Shown: positions 7,195 through 16,426, counted from the stretch's first letter. The stretch is DNA of 42,929 nucleotides from Adonisia turfae CCMR0081 (GCF_011009555.1 NZ_QXHD01000004.1:221862-264790), one strand, 5' to 3'. Translations and numbers: made by a program. Notes: a model not told the origin generated them from the sequence alone.

Positions 7195-9434
7195 TGAACC
7201 TGAAAAAGCTCTGGTGGCAATGGCGAGGGGTGGCCATTGCCGCGCCGACTGTAACTTTACTTGTAGTTCTAATTAGAGCTGTCGGTATATTGCAGCCTTT
7301 AGAATGGCGTACATACGATCAGTATCTACAGTGGCGACCTGAGGAAACAGATCCGCGCATCGCCATTGTTGGCATCGACGAACAAGATATTCGGGAACAG
7401 GGGCAGGCCATTCTCTCCGATGCCGTTTATGCGGAGGTGATTACCAAACTGGCTCAACAAGAACCTAGAGCCATTGGGTTGGATATTATTCGGGATGTCC
7501 CGGTAGAGCCAGGTCATGCCGAGCTGGATCAGGTTTTTCGTAACACCCCTAATCTGGTCGGTATTCGCACAATCTTAGGAGACAACGCCGATCGAGATGT
7601 GATTGATGCGGCCCCAACCCTGGAAGCATTGGGGCAAATCGGCATCAATGACGGCATTGTTGACAACGACAACACCATTCGGCGCGGATTGTTGATGGTG
7701 ACCACACCCGAGGGAGATCAGGCCCCGAGCTTTGCCCTATATCTGGCTTTGCTTTATTTAAATGCTGAAGGCATTGGGCCTGAACCCGTCGGTGACACAG
7801 AGTTTTGGCAGCTTAATGGCGCAGTCTTTCGCCCTTTAGAAAAGAATGATGGTGGCTATGTGCGAGCCGACGCAGGTGGGTATCAAACCCTAATTAACTA
7901 TCGCGGTGGCAGCGAGCTGATTGAAACGGTTCCCCTGAGGGACGTGCTCAATAATGAGTTGCCCGACGATTGGGCAAAGGATCGGGTGATACTCATTGGT
8001 TCTGTTGCCGAAAGCCTTAAAGATCGATTCTTTGTACCCCACAGCAGCAAAATGCTGGCCCTGCCGAAAACCATGGCCGGTGTGGAAATCCATGCCAACC
8101 TGACCAGTCAAATTATTAGTGCCGCCTTAGAGGGTCGAGTTTTGATTCGCACCTGGCCAGAACCGTTGGAAATTCTCTGGATTTTTATATGGGCCGCTCT
8201 GGGGGCTACGGTAACCTGGGTGCAGCGGAATCCAGGCAAACGAACACTGCTAAGACAAATGGTTCTGCTGGTAGCCATTGTCTCTATTCTGATTCTTGGG
8301 GCCTATGCTCTGATGTTGGCAGGTTGGTGGGTACCGGTGATGCCACCGCTCATGGCATTAATTGGAGCAGCCTCTGGGGTAAACACTTATTTGGCCCGCA
8401 GTGCTAGTCAGATTCGCCGCACGTTTAGCCGGTATCTGAGCGACCAAATCGTTGCCAATCTGTTGGAAAACCCTGACAATCTCAAACTGGGGGGAGAAAC
8501 CCGTAAGATCACAATTCTCACCTCCGACCTGCGGGGCTTTACAGCGTTATCGGAACAGCTACCCCCAGAACAAGTTGTCAAAATTTTGAATTTGTATTTG
8601 GGCTACATGTCGGAAGTTATCAATGATTACAAGGGCATCATTGATGAGTTTATGGGGGACGGCATCTTAGTGATCTTTGGAGCCCCCAATATTGTGGCCA
8701 ATGATAACCATCCGGATCGGGCCGTAGCATGTGCGATCGCAATGCAACAAGCCATGGTTCAAGTCAATGCCGCTATGCGGGCCAAAGGATTTCCTGAACA
8801 GGAAATGGGCATCGGCATTAACACCGGTCACGTCGTAGTCGGCAATATTGGCTCTGAAAAGCGTACCAAATACAGCGTCATTGGTAGTGCCGTCAACCTC
8901 ACCTTTCGCATTGAGTCCTACACCACAGGGGGCCAAATCTTTATTTCTGAAGACACCCACCAAGAAATTGACCAGATCAACAAACATCGTCTGGCCACCC
9001 AAAGCAAGGTTGAAGTCTATCCCAAAGGGATTAAGCGTCCCATCACCATTTACGATGTGACCGGCATTGGCGGTGACCTCTACAACCTATCCCTAACGAC
9101 AGAAACATTTCACCTGGAGCCTCTGCGCGCACCCATTGCAGTCGAATACGTTGCCTTAGAAGGCAAACAAGTTGGCGCACAACATCACGTTGGTAAGCTC
9201 TACAAACTGTCTGCCAAAACTGCCCTATTGCACATTGAAGACACTGAACCCCTGAGCCTGCTGACCAATATCAAACTTATCCTACAGACGCCATCAGCCC
9301 CTACAGAAGTTCGAGAAACTGACATCTATGCCAAGGTGCAGCAGCAGGGTGCAACCAAGCAAGAATATGTCATCACCTTCACTGCTCGGTCACCGGCTAT
9401 CATTGCATGGATGACCCAACAAATTGCCCAGTAG
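7194..9434 (+). CDS. CHASE2-domain class III nucleotide cyclase
   Basis: A 746-aa membrane receptor. One transmembrane helix (about residues 13-31) leads into an extracytoplasmic CHASE2 sensor (about 45-325), then three membrane helices (about 330-400), a cytoplasmic class III cyclase domain (about 435-625), and a C-terminal beta-rich domain that resembles a degenerate PilZ fold (about 640-746). The two metal-binding aspartates are D445 (TSDLRGF) and D489 (MGDG), and the transition-state pair is N568 and R572 (AVNLTFR). The position that selects adenine in adenylate cyclases, normally Lys, is Glu485, and its partner is Ser561. Glu is the residue found in guanylate cyclases, so the product may be cGMP rather than cAMP. 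It is coupled to the DUF928 gene upstream. Confidence 0.92.
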   Translation: MNLKKLWWQWRGVAIAAPTVTLLVVLIRAVGILQPLEWRTYDQYLQWRPEETDPRIAIVGIDEQDIREQGQAILSDAVYAEVITKLAQQEPRAIGLDIIRDVPVEPGHAELDQVFRNTPNLVGIRTILGDNADRDVIDAAPTLEALGQIGINDGIVDNDNTIRRGLLMVTTPEGDQAPSFALYLALLYLNAEGIGPEPVGDTEFWQLNGAVFRPLEKNDGGYVRADAGGYQTLINYRGGSELIETVPLRDVLNNELPDDWAKDRVILIGSVAESLKDRFFVPHSSKMLALPKTMAGVEIHANLTSQIISAALEGRVLIRTWPEPLEILWIFIWAALGATVTWVQRNPGKRTLLRQMVLLVAIVSILILGAYALMLAGWWVPVMPPLMALIGAASGVNTYLARSASQIRRTFSRYLSDQIVANLLENPDNLKLGGETRKITILTSDLRGFTALSEQLPPEQVVKILNLYLGYMSEVINDYKGIIDEFMGDGILVIFGAPNIVANDNHPDRAVACAIAMQQAMVQVNAAMRAKGFPEQEMGIGINTGHVVVGNIGSEKRTKYSVIGSAVNLTFRIESYTTGGQIFISEDTHQEIDQINKHRLATQSKVEVYPKGIKRPITIYDVTGIGGDLYNLSLTTETFHLEPLRAPIAVEYVALEGKQVGAQHHVGKLYKLSAKTALLHIEDTEPLSLLTNIKLILQTPSAPTEVRETDIYAKVQQQGATKQEYVITFTARSPAIIAWMTQQIAQ

Positions 9435-9457
9435 CAACATGCTCGACCAACAGTCTG

Positions 9458-9913
9458 CTAGCTGAGGCCTTTCAACACGGTCAGGGCTTCGTCAACATGC
9501 TTTTTAGGGTTGAACTGGGAATTGAACAGATGACGCACGGTCCCAGTTTTATCAATCACGTAGGTAACGCGCCCCGGTAGCAGCCCTAAAGTAGCCGGTA
9601 CACCGTAAGCAGAACGGACCTTCGAGCCAGTGTCACTAACGAGGGTAAAGGGGAGACTGTACTTGCTAGCAAACTTTTGATGGGAGTCTGGTGAATCACT
9701 GCTAATGCCAATCACCTCCGCTCCCAGGTCTTGAAAATCTTGGAAACTATCGCGAAATGTACAGGACTCTGTAGTGCAGCCGGGGGTGTCATCTTTTGGA
9801 TAAAAGTACAGCACCACAGCTTTTTGCCCTTGAAAACTAGATAGCGTTACCGACGCTCCTGCTTGGGACTGCAATGTAAAGTCTGGAGCCGCGTCACCCA
9901 CTTTAATCGCCAT
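9458..9913 (-). CDS. bcp: thioredoxin-dependent peroxiredoxin, PrxQ/Bcp type
   Basis: Reduces hydrogen peroxide and organic peroxides with electrons from thioredoxin. The 151-aa protein has the PrxQ signature TPGCTTESCTFRD, giving a peroxidatic Cys46 and a resolving Cys51 spaced by four residues, as in the intramolecular-disulfide PrxQ class. FYPKDDTPGC and GLLPGRVTYVIDKTG complete the family core. No signal peptide, so it is cytoplasmic or thylakoid-associated. It is a single gene, convergent with the cyclase gene. Confidence 0.95.
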   Translation of the reverse strand: MAIKVGDAAPDFTLQSQAGASVTLSSFQGQKAVVLYFYPKDDTPGCTTESCTFRDSFQDFQDLGAEVIGISSDSPDSHQKFASKYSLPFTLVSDTGSKVRSAYGVPATLGLLPGRVTYVIDKTGTVRHLFNSQFNPKKHVDEALTVLKGLS

Positions 9914-10053
9914 CGTTTTCGTTCCTTGTGCTTGATATTGTTAACATTTATTTAGCATACTGCGTCGGTAGAAAAATCAATAGTCTACTCAGTCCCCCCA
10001 TCTACTGTTATGTCAAACACTTAAAATTCGACAATAAAAACTCTCGCTGTTAG

Positions 10054-11199
10054 CTATCCTACGATTTGCATAGTCGGCTGTTCTTCACTGGTAGCCCCCC
10101 GAGTATTGCGAATCACCCATGCAGCCATGGTAGGAAACATCTGGCACAGGCCAACGCTGATGTGCGCTAGCTGAGGTTGAATAAAACCGGCATGGAGCAT
10201 ACGCCCTAACTGCAAACGGCTCTGAAACTCTCGCCGCCAAAGGGTTTGATATTGTTGTTTGAAGTGAACAGCTGTTAACTCTCTTTTTAAGAAAGTGTCC
10301 ACCAGTGGGGTAGCTAATTCAGCCGTGCGTAACGCCATGGCCATGCCATCGCCACACAGGGGGGTAATCATGCCTGCCGTATCGCCGAGCATACAAATGT
10401 CGCCGTCAAAATTACCTTTGAGGGCAAAGGAGATCTGACGTAGACGATGTTTTTGAGCATGGCCATAGCTCAAATGGCTCAGTCGCTCATGTAAAACAGG
10501 GTTAGCGTGAAGCACATCAGGCAGGTTTGGATCGTCAGCATCTTGGAGAATTTTGCGATGGCCAATCCAACAAAGGTTAATTTGTCCTGTCTCGATGGCA
10601 GAGAGACCGCAGTACCCTCCAGGGAAGGCGTGGAGTTCAATGGTTCCAGGTAGGTCTAACCCGGTGCAGTGGGCTTTAAATGCAACCCAGGGGGATGGCC
10701 GATGGGTAAAGGGGCGATCTAGCTGGGTGTCTAAGGTCGAACGCTTACCATAGGCAGCCAGTACGGCCCGAGATTGAAAGGTACCTTGGGTGGTACGCAC
10801 AGAAAAACCAGTGTCTAAGTTCCCTTCGATTTGACGGACCGTTGTGCGATCGCAACAGATTGCCCCCACAGCAGCAGCACGCCTAAACAATATTGAATCT
10901 AGCTGAAATCGACTTAATCCAAGGGCTGTGCCAGGTAAGTCCTGTGCAAAATTGGCCCCAGCTGCTGTGGTCACCAATGCCCGATGTATGGGATGCGCTC
11001 CAATCTGTTGCACCGCCTCTAAAACCCCAAGACGGGCAAAATTGGCAATCACTTCAACCGACAAAAATTCACCACAGAGCTTGTGGGCAGGATAGCGTTG
11101 CTGCTCTAATAGCAATACCTGCCAGCCAGCTTGAGCTAATTGAATAGCGGCACTACAGCCCGCCAGCCCCGCCCCAACAACAATAACGTCATAGATCAT
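10054..11199 (-). CDS. FAD-dependent monooxygenase/oxidoreductase of the type III PKS operon
   Basis: A 381-aa flavoprotein of the geranylgeranyl reductase / aromatic hydroxylase superfamily. It opens with the Rossmann motif MIYDVIVVGAGLAGCSAAI, has KLCGEFLS in the substrate side, and the second FAD motif GDICMLGDTAGMITPLCGDG. I start it at the ATG at 11199, five bases past the methyltransferase stop and directly before the FAD motif; the frame is open to 11250 but that part overlaps the upstream gene. In type III PKS operons such as srsABC of Streptomyces, the equivalent flavoprotein hydroxylates the resorcinol ring toward a quinone. By analogy this is the last tailoring step here. Confidence 0.85.
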   Translation of the reverse strand: MIYDVIVVGAGLAGCSAAIQLAQAGWQVLLLEQQRYPAHKLCGEFLSVEVIANFARLGVLEAVQQIGAHPIHRALVTTAAGANFAQDLPGTALGLSRFQLDSILFRRAAAVGAICCDRTTVRQIEGNLDTGFSVRTTQGTFQSRAVLAAYGKRSTLDTQLDRPFTHRPSPWVAFKAHCTGLDLPGTIELHAFPGGYCGLSAIETGQINLCWIGHRKILQDADDPNLPDVLHANPVLHERLSHLSYGHAQKHRLRQISFALKGNFDGDICMLGDTAGMITPLCGDGMAMALRTAELATPLVDTFLKRELTAVHFKQQYQTLWRREFQSRLQLGRMLHAGFIQPQLAHISVGLCQMFPTMAAWVIRNTRGATSEEQPTMQIVG

Positions 11200-11204
11200 G
11201 CTCG

Positions 11205-11951
11205 CTAAACCTTGAGCGTCGTCAATAACCAACGGAACGGCCAATACCAACGGACTGTGAATGCTGGCAGTTCAGCCTTTTGAGCGATCACGTCTAATTC
11301 CTGGGCACGAAAGCCGCGCAACACCGAAATCGGGCCATCATTTTGCATCATCTCCGATGCCTGAAATAGTCGAGTCAATGTATAAATACCAAAGTAGGCC
11401 AGGGGATGACGATGCAAGTCATTGATCAGCACACCACCACGGGAAACCCGCTGCATCGCCTTGACAATCTTCGTTGCTCTTTCTTCAGCAAAGTGATGCA
11501 AAAACATTGCACCCATAGCAACATCAAATTCATCATCATCGTAAGGTAAATTCAAGGCATCTGCCACTTCAACTCGAATTCTGTTTTTTAAAGCATCCGG
11601 CAATCTTTTTGCCAAAGCTTGGTTAGCGTACTCAACAGTGACAGGATTTGCATCAATGGCAACAATTTCTAGATCAACAGCAGGATTCTGTTGATCAGCC
11701 CAGCGCACAATATACTCAGGAAAATCAGCAATGCCCGTGCCTAAATCCAAAATGCGAATAGGTGCAGCCGATGACTTGTTCGCCGCTTTAAGCCAGGGAG
11801 CAAGCACAGCCATGGTGGTACCATAACCGCCTAAAAATCGATTCACGAATCGCAGCTGTTCAAGGGCCGTTGTCAAACGACTGTCCGTAATGGAAAAATC
11901 ATCCATTAACTCGTCTTCATCGGTACGGGTTTCAAAAGAAATCATTGTCAT
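11205..11951 (-). CDS. SAM-dependent methyltransferase of the type III PKS operon
   Basis: A 248-aa class I methyltransferase. The SAM-binding motif is ILDLGTGIADFPEY, followed by the acidic ribose-binding residue in IVAIDANP and motif IV-like DVAMGAMFLHHF. I chose the ATG at 11951 because it overlaps the stop codon of the polyketide synthase as ATGA, with GGTGGGTGC just ahead; an ATG at 11975 would lengthen the overlap. The gene order PKS, methyltransferase, flavoprotein matches alkylresorcinol operons, where this enzyme methylates a ring hydroxyl of the polyketide product. The exact position it methylates cannot be read from sequence. Confidence 0.88.
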   Translation of the reverse strand: MTMISFETRTDEDELMDDFSITDSRLTTALEQLRFVNRFLGGYGTTMAVLAPWLKAANKSSAAPIRILDLGTGIADFPEYIVRWADQQNPAVDLEIVAIDANPVTVEYANQALAKRLPDALKNRIRVEVADALNLPYDDDEFDVAMGAMFLHHFAEERATKIVKAMQRVSRGGVLINDLHRHPLAYFGIYTLTRLFQASEMMQNDGPISVLRGFRAQELDVIAQKAELPAFTVRWYWPFRWLLTTLKV

Positions 11952-13051
11952 GCACCCACCTGTTGAAAGAGACACCCCTCAATAGTTAAACCAGGACCAA
12001 AGGCCATGGCAATCCCATTTTTCAAATTAGTCTGCTGTGACAGAATCTGTTTCAATACAAATAAGATGGTGCCAGAGCTCATGTTGCCGTATTGTCGTAA
12101 TACCTCATAGGAAGACTGAAGAGTCCCTTCAGCCAGCTGTAGTAAATCATGTACCTGGTCAAGAATCAGTCGCCCACCCGGATGAACGGCCCAAAAGTCG
12201 ATGGCTGATTCTGTCAGGTTATTTCGATCTAACAACGTTGTGAGATACGCCGGTAGATACCGAGCAATCGCCTGAGATACCTGAGGGGACAGAGTCATCA
12301 AAAATCCTGTGTTTCCTATGGTCCAACTCATCAGCTCTAGGGTGTCATTGGTTAATAGGCTATAGCCATCGACATAGGCCAGCTTACCAACCGCTTCAGT
12401 ATCTGACTGCGCCGATATAATCGCTGCTGCTGCACCATCGCCAAAGAGGGCATTAATCACCACACTTTCTAGAGAATCGTCTGGCTGGAAATGCAAGGTG
12501 CACAGTTCAACACAAACCAATAGCACACGAGCATGGGGATCACTCTGACAGATAGCATGGGCTGTCTTCAGCCCATTAAATGCGGCATAGCAGCCCATAA
12601 ATCCAATGATGGTGCGATCAACATCTGCCCGCAGGCCTAACTGCTGAATCAATTGCACATCCAGCCCTGGCGCTGAAAAGCCAGTACAACTGATGATGAT
12701 CAGATGGGTTATTGACGTGGGATTTAACCTTGCCTGCTGAATAGCTTGGGAAGCTGCTGATTCGGCAATCTTTGGTGCATAGCTTTGGTAGAGCTGATTA
12801 CGAACTGCAGTGCTTGGAAGTGGAGTAAGGTGCCAGTTATCTGGGTAAAAACTGAAATTAGGAGGTGCTGTTAAATAATCTTGAATACAGGTATAGCGGC
12901 AGTCGATGCCAGATTTCGCATAGATTTTTTTAAGGCGAGCACGTACCGGTGGTGAAAGGCCCTCTAGCTGGGACATAAACGTCAGCGAGTCAGCTTGGGA
13001 CAGTCGAAAAGGCGGATTAGCCGTTGCAATCGATTCCAGAACGGTATGCAT
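11948..13051 (-). CDS. type III polyketide synthase
   Basis: A 367-aa chalcone synthase-like enzyme, normal length. The catalytic triad is present: Cys154 in GFMGCYAAFNG, His290 in WAVHPGGRLILD, and Asn323 in YGNMSSGTILFVL. Near-C-terminal AFGPGLTIEG is also conserved in the family. Such enzymes extend an acyl-CoA or acyl-ACP starter with malonyl units and cyclise the chain to pyrones, resorcinols or phloroglucinols. The neighbouring methyltransferase and flavoprotein point to an alkylresorcinol, alkylquinone or alkylpyrone lipid. It is the first gene of a three-gene operon; the promoter lies in 13052-13171, where CGTAAGAAT occurs twice 40 bp apart. Confidence 0.93.
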   Translation of the reverse strand: MHTVLESIATANPPFRLSQADSLTFMSQLEGLSPPVRARLKKIYAKSGIDCRYTCIQDYLTAPPNFSFYPDNWHLTPLPSTAVRNQLYQSYAPKIAESAASQAIQQARLNPTSITHLIIISCTGFSAPGLDVQLIQQLGLRADVDRTIIGFMGCYAAFNGLKTAHAICQSDPHARVLLVCVELCTLHFQPDDSLESVVINALFGDGAAAAIISAQSDTEAVGKLAYVDGYSLLTNDTLELMSWTIGNTGFLMTLSPQVSQAIARYLPAYLTTLLDRNNLTESAIDFWAVHPGGRLILDQVHDLLQLAEGTLQSSYEVLRQYGNMSSGTILFVLKQILSQQTNLKNGIAMAFGPGLTIEGCLFQQVGA

Positions 13052-13171
13052 ACAGTAAATCCCGCAACGTAAGAATGAAGATCAGAACGCCCCCTCACTC
13101 TAGCGAGCGTAAGAATTTTTTGCATAACGAATAAAGCGTTCTCAGAGCTTTCTTATCAATCACCTGTCAAT

Positions 13172-13912
13172 TTAGTCGGATGCTGATGGTTTAAAGGCAA
13201 TAAAGGCAGCATGAGCTTTAGGGAGTTGATAACGGCCATAGGAACGCATAGTTTGAACTTTAAAACCAATCCGTCGCAACTTATGGGCAATATCTGTTGA
13301 CCGGTATAGTTGCAAACGATGAACTTCATCATCCCGTCGATAGTGCTCATCCACTTTTCGCAGGGTAATGATGCGGCGGGTCAAGATTGATTTCTCTGCA
13401 TTTTCTTCTTTCTCCACCAGCACAAGCCAGTTGTTACCTTCGGTAAAATGTTGCTCGTCGTTTTTGTCTATCTGTCCAGGTTCTGCAATATCAAAGATAA
13501 AAACACCACCTGGTTCAAGGGCTTGATAGATACGCTTGAACAGTTGGACTAACAACTGCTCATTGTTATCTGGATCAAACAAGTAGTTGAGACATTCACC
13601 AATGGCAGTGACCACCTTGCATGTTGGAATCTCAATTTGGAATAGCGATGCAACTCGAAAATCTGCACTTGGAACTCGGGTTCTGGCTGAGGCAATCATT
13701 GCCTCAGAAATATCAACACCTAGGACTTGATATCTTGCCTTGATGAATTCTAGTGTTGATATGCCACTACCACAGCCTAAATCAACAATCAAACCATTTT
13801 GAATATTGTTTTGGCTCAAAGTAGTGAGGATACCGGTAGATGCATTGAGGGCATAGTCACTGTAGCCTGCATCATGGATATAGGAAAGGTCCTCTTTGTA
13901 GAAATCTGCCAT
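13172..13912 (-). CDS. class I SAM-dependent methyltransferase
   Basis: A 246-aa methyltransferase, cytoplasmic. Motif I is LIVDLGCGSGISTLEF, motif II is VLGVDISEAMI, and GGVFIFDIAEPGQ is the post-motif strand. The central part TAIGECLNYL is common in small-molecule methyltransferases of the type that act on free metabolites. It ends 120 bp upstream of the PKS start on the same strand. It could be read together with that operon if there is no terminator between, but the gap suggests a separate unit. Its substrate is unknown. Confidence 0.82.
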   Translation of the reverse strand: MADFYKEDLSYIHDAGYSDYALNASTGILTTLSQNNIQNGLIVDLGCGSGISTLEFIKARYQVLGVDISEAMIASARTRVPSADFRVASLFQIEIPTCKVVTAIGECLNYLFDPDNNEQLLVQLFKRIYQALEPGGVFIFDIAEPGQIDKNDEQHFTEGNNWLVLVEKEENAEKSILTRRIITLRKVDEHYRRDDEVHRLQLYRSTDIAHKLRRIGFKVQTMRSYGRYQLPKAHAAFIAFKPSASD

Positions 13913-14293
13913 TGCTTAACAAAAGTTCTGTCTGAGCTATCAATTCACTGGATAACGCTGTTTTTAATTATGCAACTCACAGTTGTCATTAGACCATTGT
14001 GCCGAGTCTAAAAAGCACTAAAGAGACATAAGGCAATCGTTAAAGCTACTGTTTGACGACCAGCTTTAACGGTGTCTGCTCATCCATCCACCGTTGATGG
14101 GTTTCAAGGCTCTCCTGAATCGTATCTGTGACCTGGCCCAAATCATTCACCAATGCTATGGACTGTCATAGTGACATCAACAGAACAGCTATGAATTCGC
14201 TAGATGACCGCTCAATACAAACCCCTACTTTAAAGACCATGAGCCAGGACAAACTTACTGCTGCCCTGGCTGATTAGATATGGATATAATCAG
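13913..14293. other. intergenic region with gene debris
   Basis: Holds the C-terminal remnant described at 14046-14156. A 28-codon frame on the plus strand at 14190-14276 has no visible ribosome binding site and I do not call it. Nothing else is convincing. Confidence 0.4.
14046..14156 (-). pseudogene. C-terminal remnant of an unknown protein
   Basis: On the minus strand about 36 codons read ALVNDLGQVTDTIQ, then ESLETHQRWMDEQ, then TPLKLVVKQ and stop. The amphipathic helix pattern and codon use look like real protein, but the frame closes just upstream and there is no plausible start. I read it as the tail of a decayed gene; the parent family is not recognised. Confidence 0.35.
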
Positions 14294-16426
14294 TTAATCC
14301 AGCTGCCAAGAGATCATACGAAGTTTCTTCTCTGTGTCTCGCACAGCCGTTAACAGAAACTCCTTGCCATCACGACGAATAGCAGATGATGCAATTCGAC
14401 TGACCTGCCCCGCAATATCAGTGCCCACACGCGCGATTTGACCGTTGCTCTGCACTTGATAGGCGATCATGCGCAGAATACCTTCACTATCTTTGACCGA
14501 GGCAATGACCTTGCCCCCCGGTGCCGCCGTGAGGTCCACAATGCTGGCAAAGCCTGCTGTGGTCGAAGCCTTACGCTGAATCTGGCCGTTGGCCTGCACC
14601 TGCCAGGTGATCAGTTTCAGATTGGCATCTTCATTGCTAAAGGCAGTTACCACAATGTCGTTGCCCGCAAGCTGGGCTCTCACAATGTTCAGCTCTCCCT
14701 TGATAGAACCGGCCTCAGCATCACCTCGACGAGAGAACGTTTTGGCAGCTGAGTTAAAGGACCAGGCAATGAGCTTGAGTTTGCGATCGCTCCCGGTTGT
14801 AGCACTCACCACCCCAGCAAAATCGGCACGGGTTGTGGCCACCGCAATATCCTGGACTGGACCAGCATCAATGTCACCTCGACGGATAATATTCAAGGAG
14901 GGAGTCACTTCCCAGGCCACCAGTTTTAAGTCATTCTTCATGCCTCGGGTTAGCGTAATCACCCCTTTGCCATCGGGAAAAGGCGTTAAGGCAATTCTCT
15001 TAACGGGGCCAGCAACGGCATCATCTCGACGTGTCACCTGACCGCTACTCGAAATCTCCCAGGCAATCAGCTTCAGGTTATCATTCGCATCTCGAAAAGC
15101 AGTGACTGCATCTGCACTACTGTAGTCCGGGTGCACCAGATTCACCTGGCTAGCCGCTCCAGCTGTAACAACTTCACCACGGGTCAGTGTCCCCAAATCG
15201 TTCACCCGATACGGGATCAGTTGTAATTTACCTTCCGAGTTTGAGAAGACTGCGATCGATCCATCCAGGCTGGCCTCCTTAAAGTCACCGCCCATATCAG
15301 TATCCTGTCGCAGAAACTGCGTGATGTCGTAATGCGCTGGAACGTTAGCTGCAGGCACCGCCAGCACAATTTGATCAACCAGCTTCCTGAGGGGGGTAAT
15401 CTCCTTCATATTGATATTGGTGGCTACAGCAACATGGATACGGCTCAGATCAACGCCGTTCAATGAGGTATAACCGTCCGGGAACATGGCAACGTATGCC
15501 GTACCGCTATCGTGAATTAGACCACCATGGGCAAGTTTGCCACGGTCATTGCTATTCCAGGCCATTTTTTCCAGCTCTGGCCCAGTATACGTATTCTCCA
15601 AATCAGCCGTAATATACGTCAGATCCTGAGCCGATGCGCGGAAGCCACCTGCTGCCAACCCTGTTCCCGAATTCTTGGGTTTAATAGGAACCGGTGTCCC
15701 TTGATCGTTATAAACATGGCTGCGAGCCTGACGGTTACCAAGTTTGGTGCTTTCGGGCAGTACCGCCTCGTGGAGGCCGAGCGATCGCAAGTACGTGTTC
15801 ACAGCATAGTCGCGATAGGACTTGCCAGAAAGTGCTTCAATGACCAACGTCCATATTCCCAGGCTGTGGTTAGCATACTCAGAATTTGTACCGGGCTGAA
15901 AGATCAATTGCTGGGTTCTGAGAAAGTGCTTATGAATGTGTTCATAGGTCACCAATGCTTTATCTTTGATGTTGAACATAGCGGCTGCACCATTGAGGCT
16001 ACCGCTGCCGTAAAAACCAGCTGCATGATCCAACAGGTGTTGCAGGGTGATTTGGTAGTACCAGTTTTTGTTCGGAGTAGGACTGAGTGCAATGTCTTCC
16101 GCAAAGCGATTCTTAAATAAACCACTCGGGCCATACAGCTTTTGTTGCTGAGGATTAATGCCCTTTGCTCGCATCAGCTGCCAGCCAGCAGGTCCTGTTA
16201 CAACGGCCTTGGTCACACTACCAATACGGCTGCTCATAAAGGGCTCCATGGTCTGTTTTGTTTCGGCGTTAGCCCAGCCATAGCCTTTAGCTACAATTAG
16301 CCGACCGTTTTTTGTGACGGCCACAGTCATGCCAGGCAGTTTTTCTGCTTGCATTAACTCTTTGATAAATTCATCTACTTTAGGTTCAAGGCTGGTCCAA
16401 GCGTATCCTGAAGCTGGAAGTTCCAT
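14294..16426 (-). CDS. beta-lactamase-like serine hydrolase fused to a seven-bladed repeat domain
   Basis: A 710-aa protein in two parts. Residues 1-365 are a class C beta-lactamase / penicillin-binding-protein-like serine hydrolase with SVTK at 70-73 (nucleophile Ser70, base Lys73), a Tyr-Ala-Asn motif in SEYANHSLG, and a HGG motif in KLAHGGLIHDSG. Residues 370-710 contain seven copies of a ~50-residue repeat centred on LKLIAW (also LKLVAW, LRMIAY, LRMISW), with AG and RR.D between them. The last copy lacks the strands that the first copy supplies, which is how a beta-propeller closes. No signal peptide is visible, unusual for this hydrolase class. AAGGAG lies 6 bases before the ATG. Substrate unknown; a peptidase or esterase is likely. 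Confidence 0.88.
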   Translation of the reverse strand: MELPASGYAWTSLEPKVDEFIKELMQAEKLPGMTVAVTKNGRLIVAKGYGWANAETKQTMEPFMSSRIGSVTKAVVTGPAGWQLMRAKGINPQQQKLYGPSGLFKNRFAEDIALSPTPNKNWYYQITLQHLLDHAAGFYGSGSLNGAAAMFNIKDKALVTYEHIHKHFLRTQQLIFQPGTNSEYANHSLGIWTLVIEALSGKSYRDYAVNTYLRSLGLHEAVLPESTKLGNRQARSHVYNDQGTPVPIKPKNSGTGLAAGGFRASAQDLTYITADLENTYTGPELEKMAWNSNDRGKLAHGGLIHDSGTAYVAMFPDGYTSLNGVDLSRIHVAVATNINMKEITPLRKLVDQIVLAVPAANVPAHYDITQFLRQDTDMGGDFKEASLDGSIAVFSNSEGKLQLIPYRVNDLGTLTRGEVVTAGAASQVNLVHPDYSSADAVTAFRDANDNLKLIAWEISSSGQVTRRDDAVAGPVKRIALTPFPDGKGVITLTRGMKNDLKLVAWEVTPSLNIIRRGDIDAGPVQDIAVATTRADFAGVVSATTGSDRKLKLIAWSFNSAAKTFSRRGDAEAGSIKGELNIVRAQLAGNDIVVTAFSNEDANLKLITWQVQANGQIQRKASTTAGFASIVDLTAAPGGKVIASVKDSEGILRMIAYQVQSNGQIARVGTDIAGQVSRIASSAIRRDGKEFLLTAVRDTEKKLRMISWQLD

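Noticed and set aside
14190..14276. 28-codon frame considered as a small gene
   Set aside because: No ribosome binding site and no clear pattern; too short to support.
15527..16120. 197-codon frame on the plus strand inside the hydrolase gene
   Set aside because: It is the complement of a gene with clear catalytic motifs and shows no family features.
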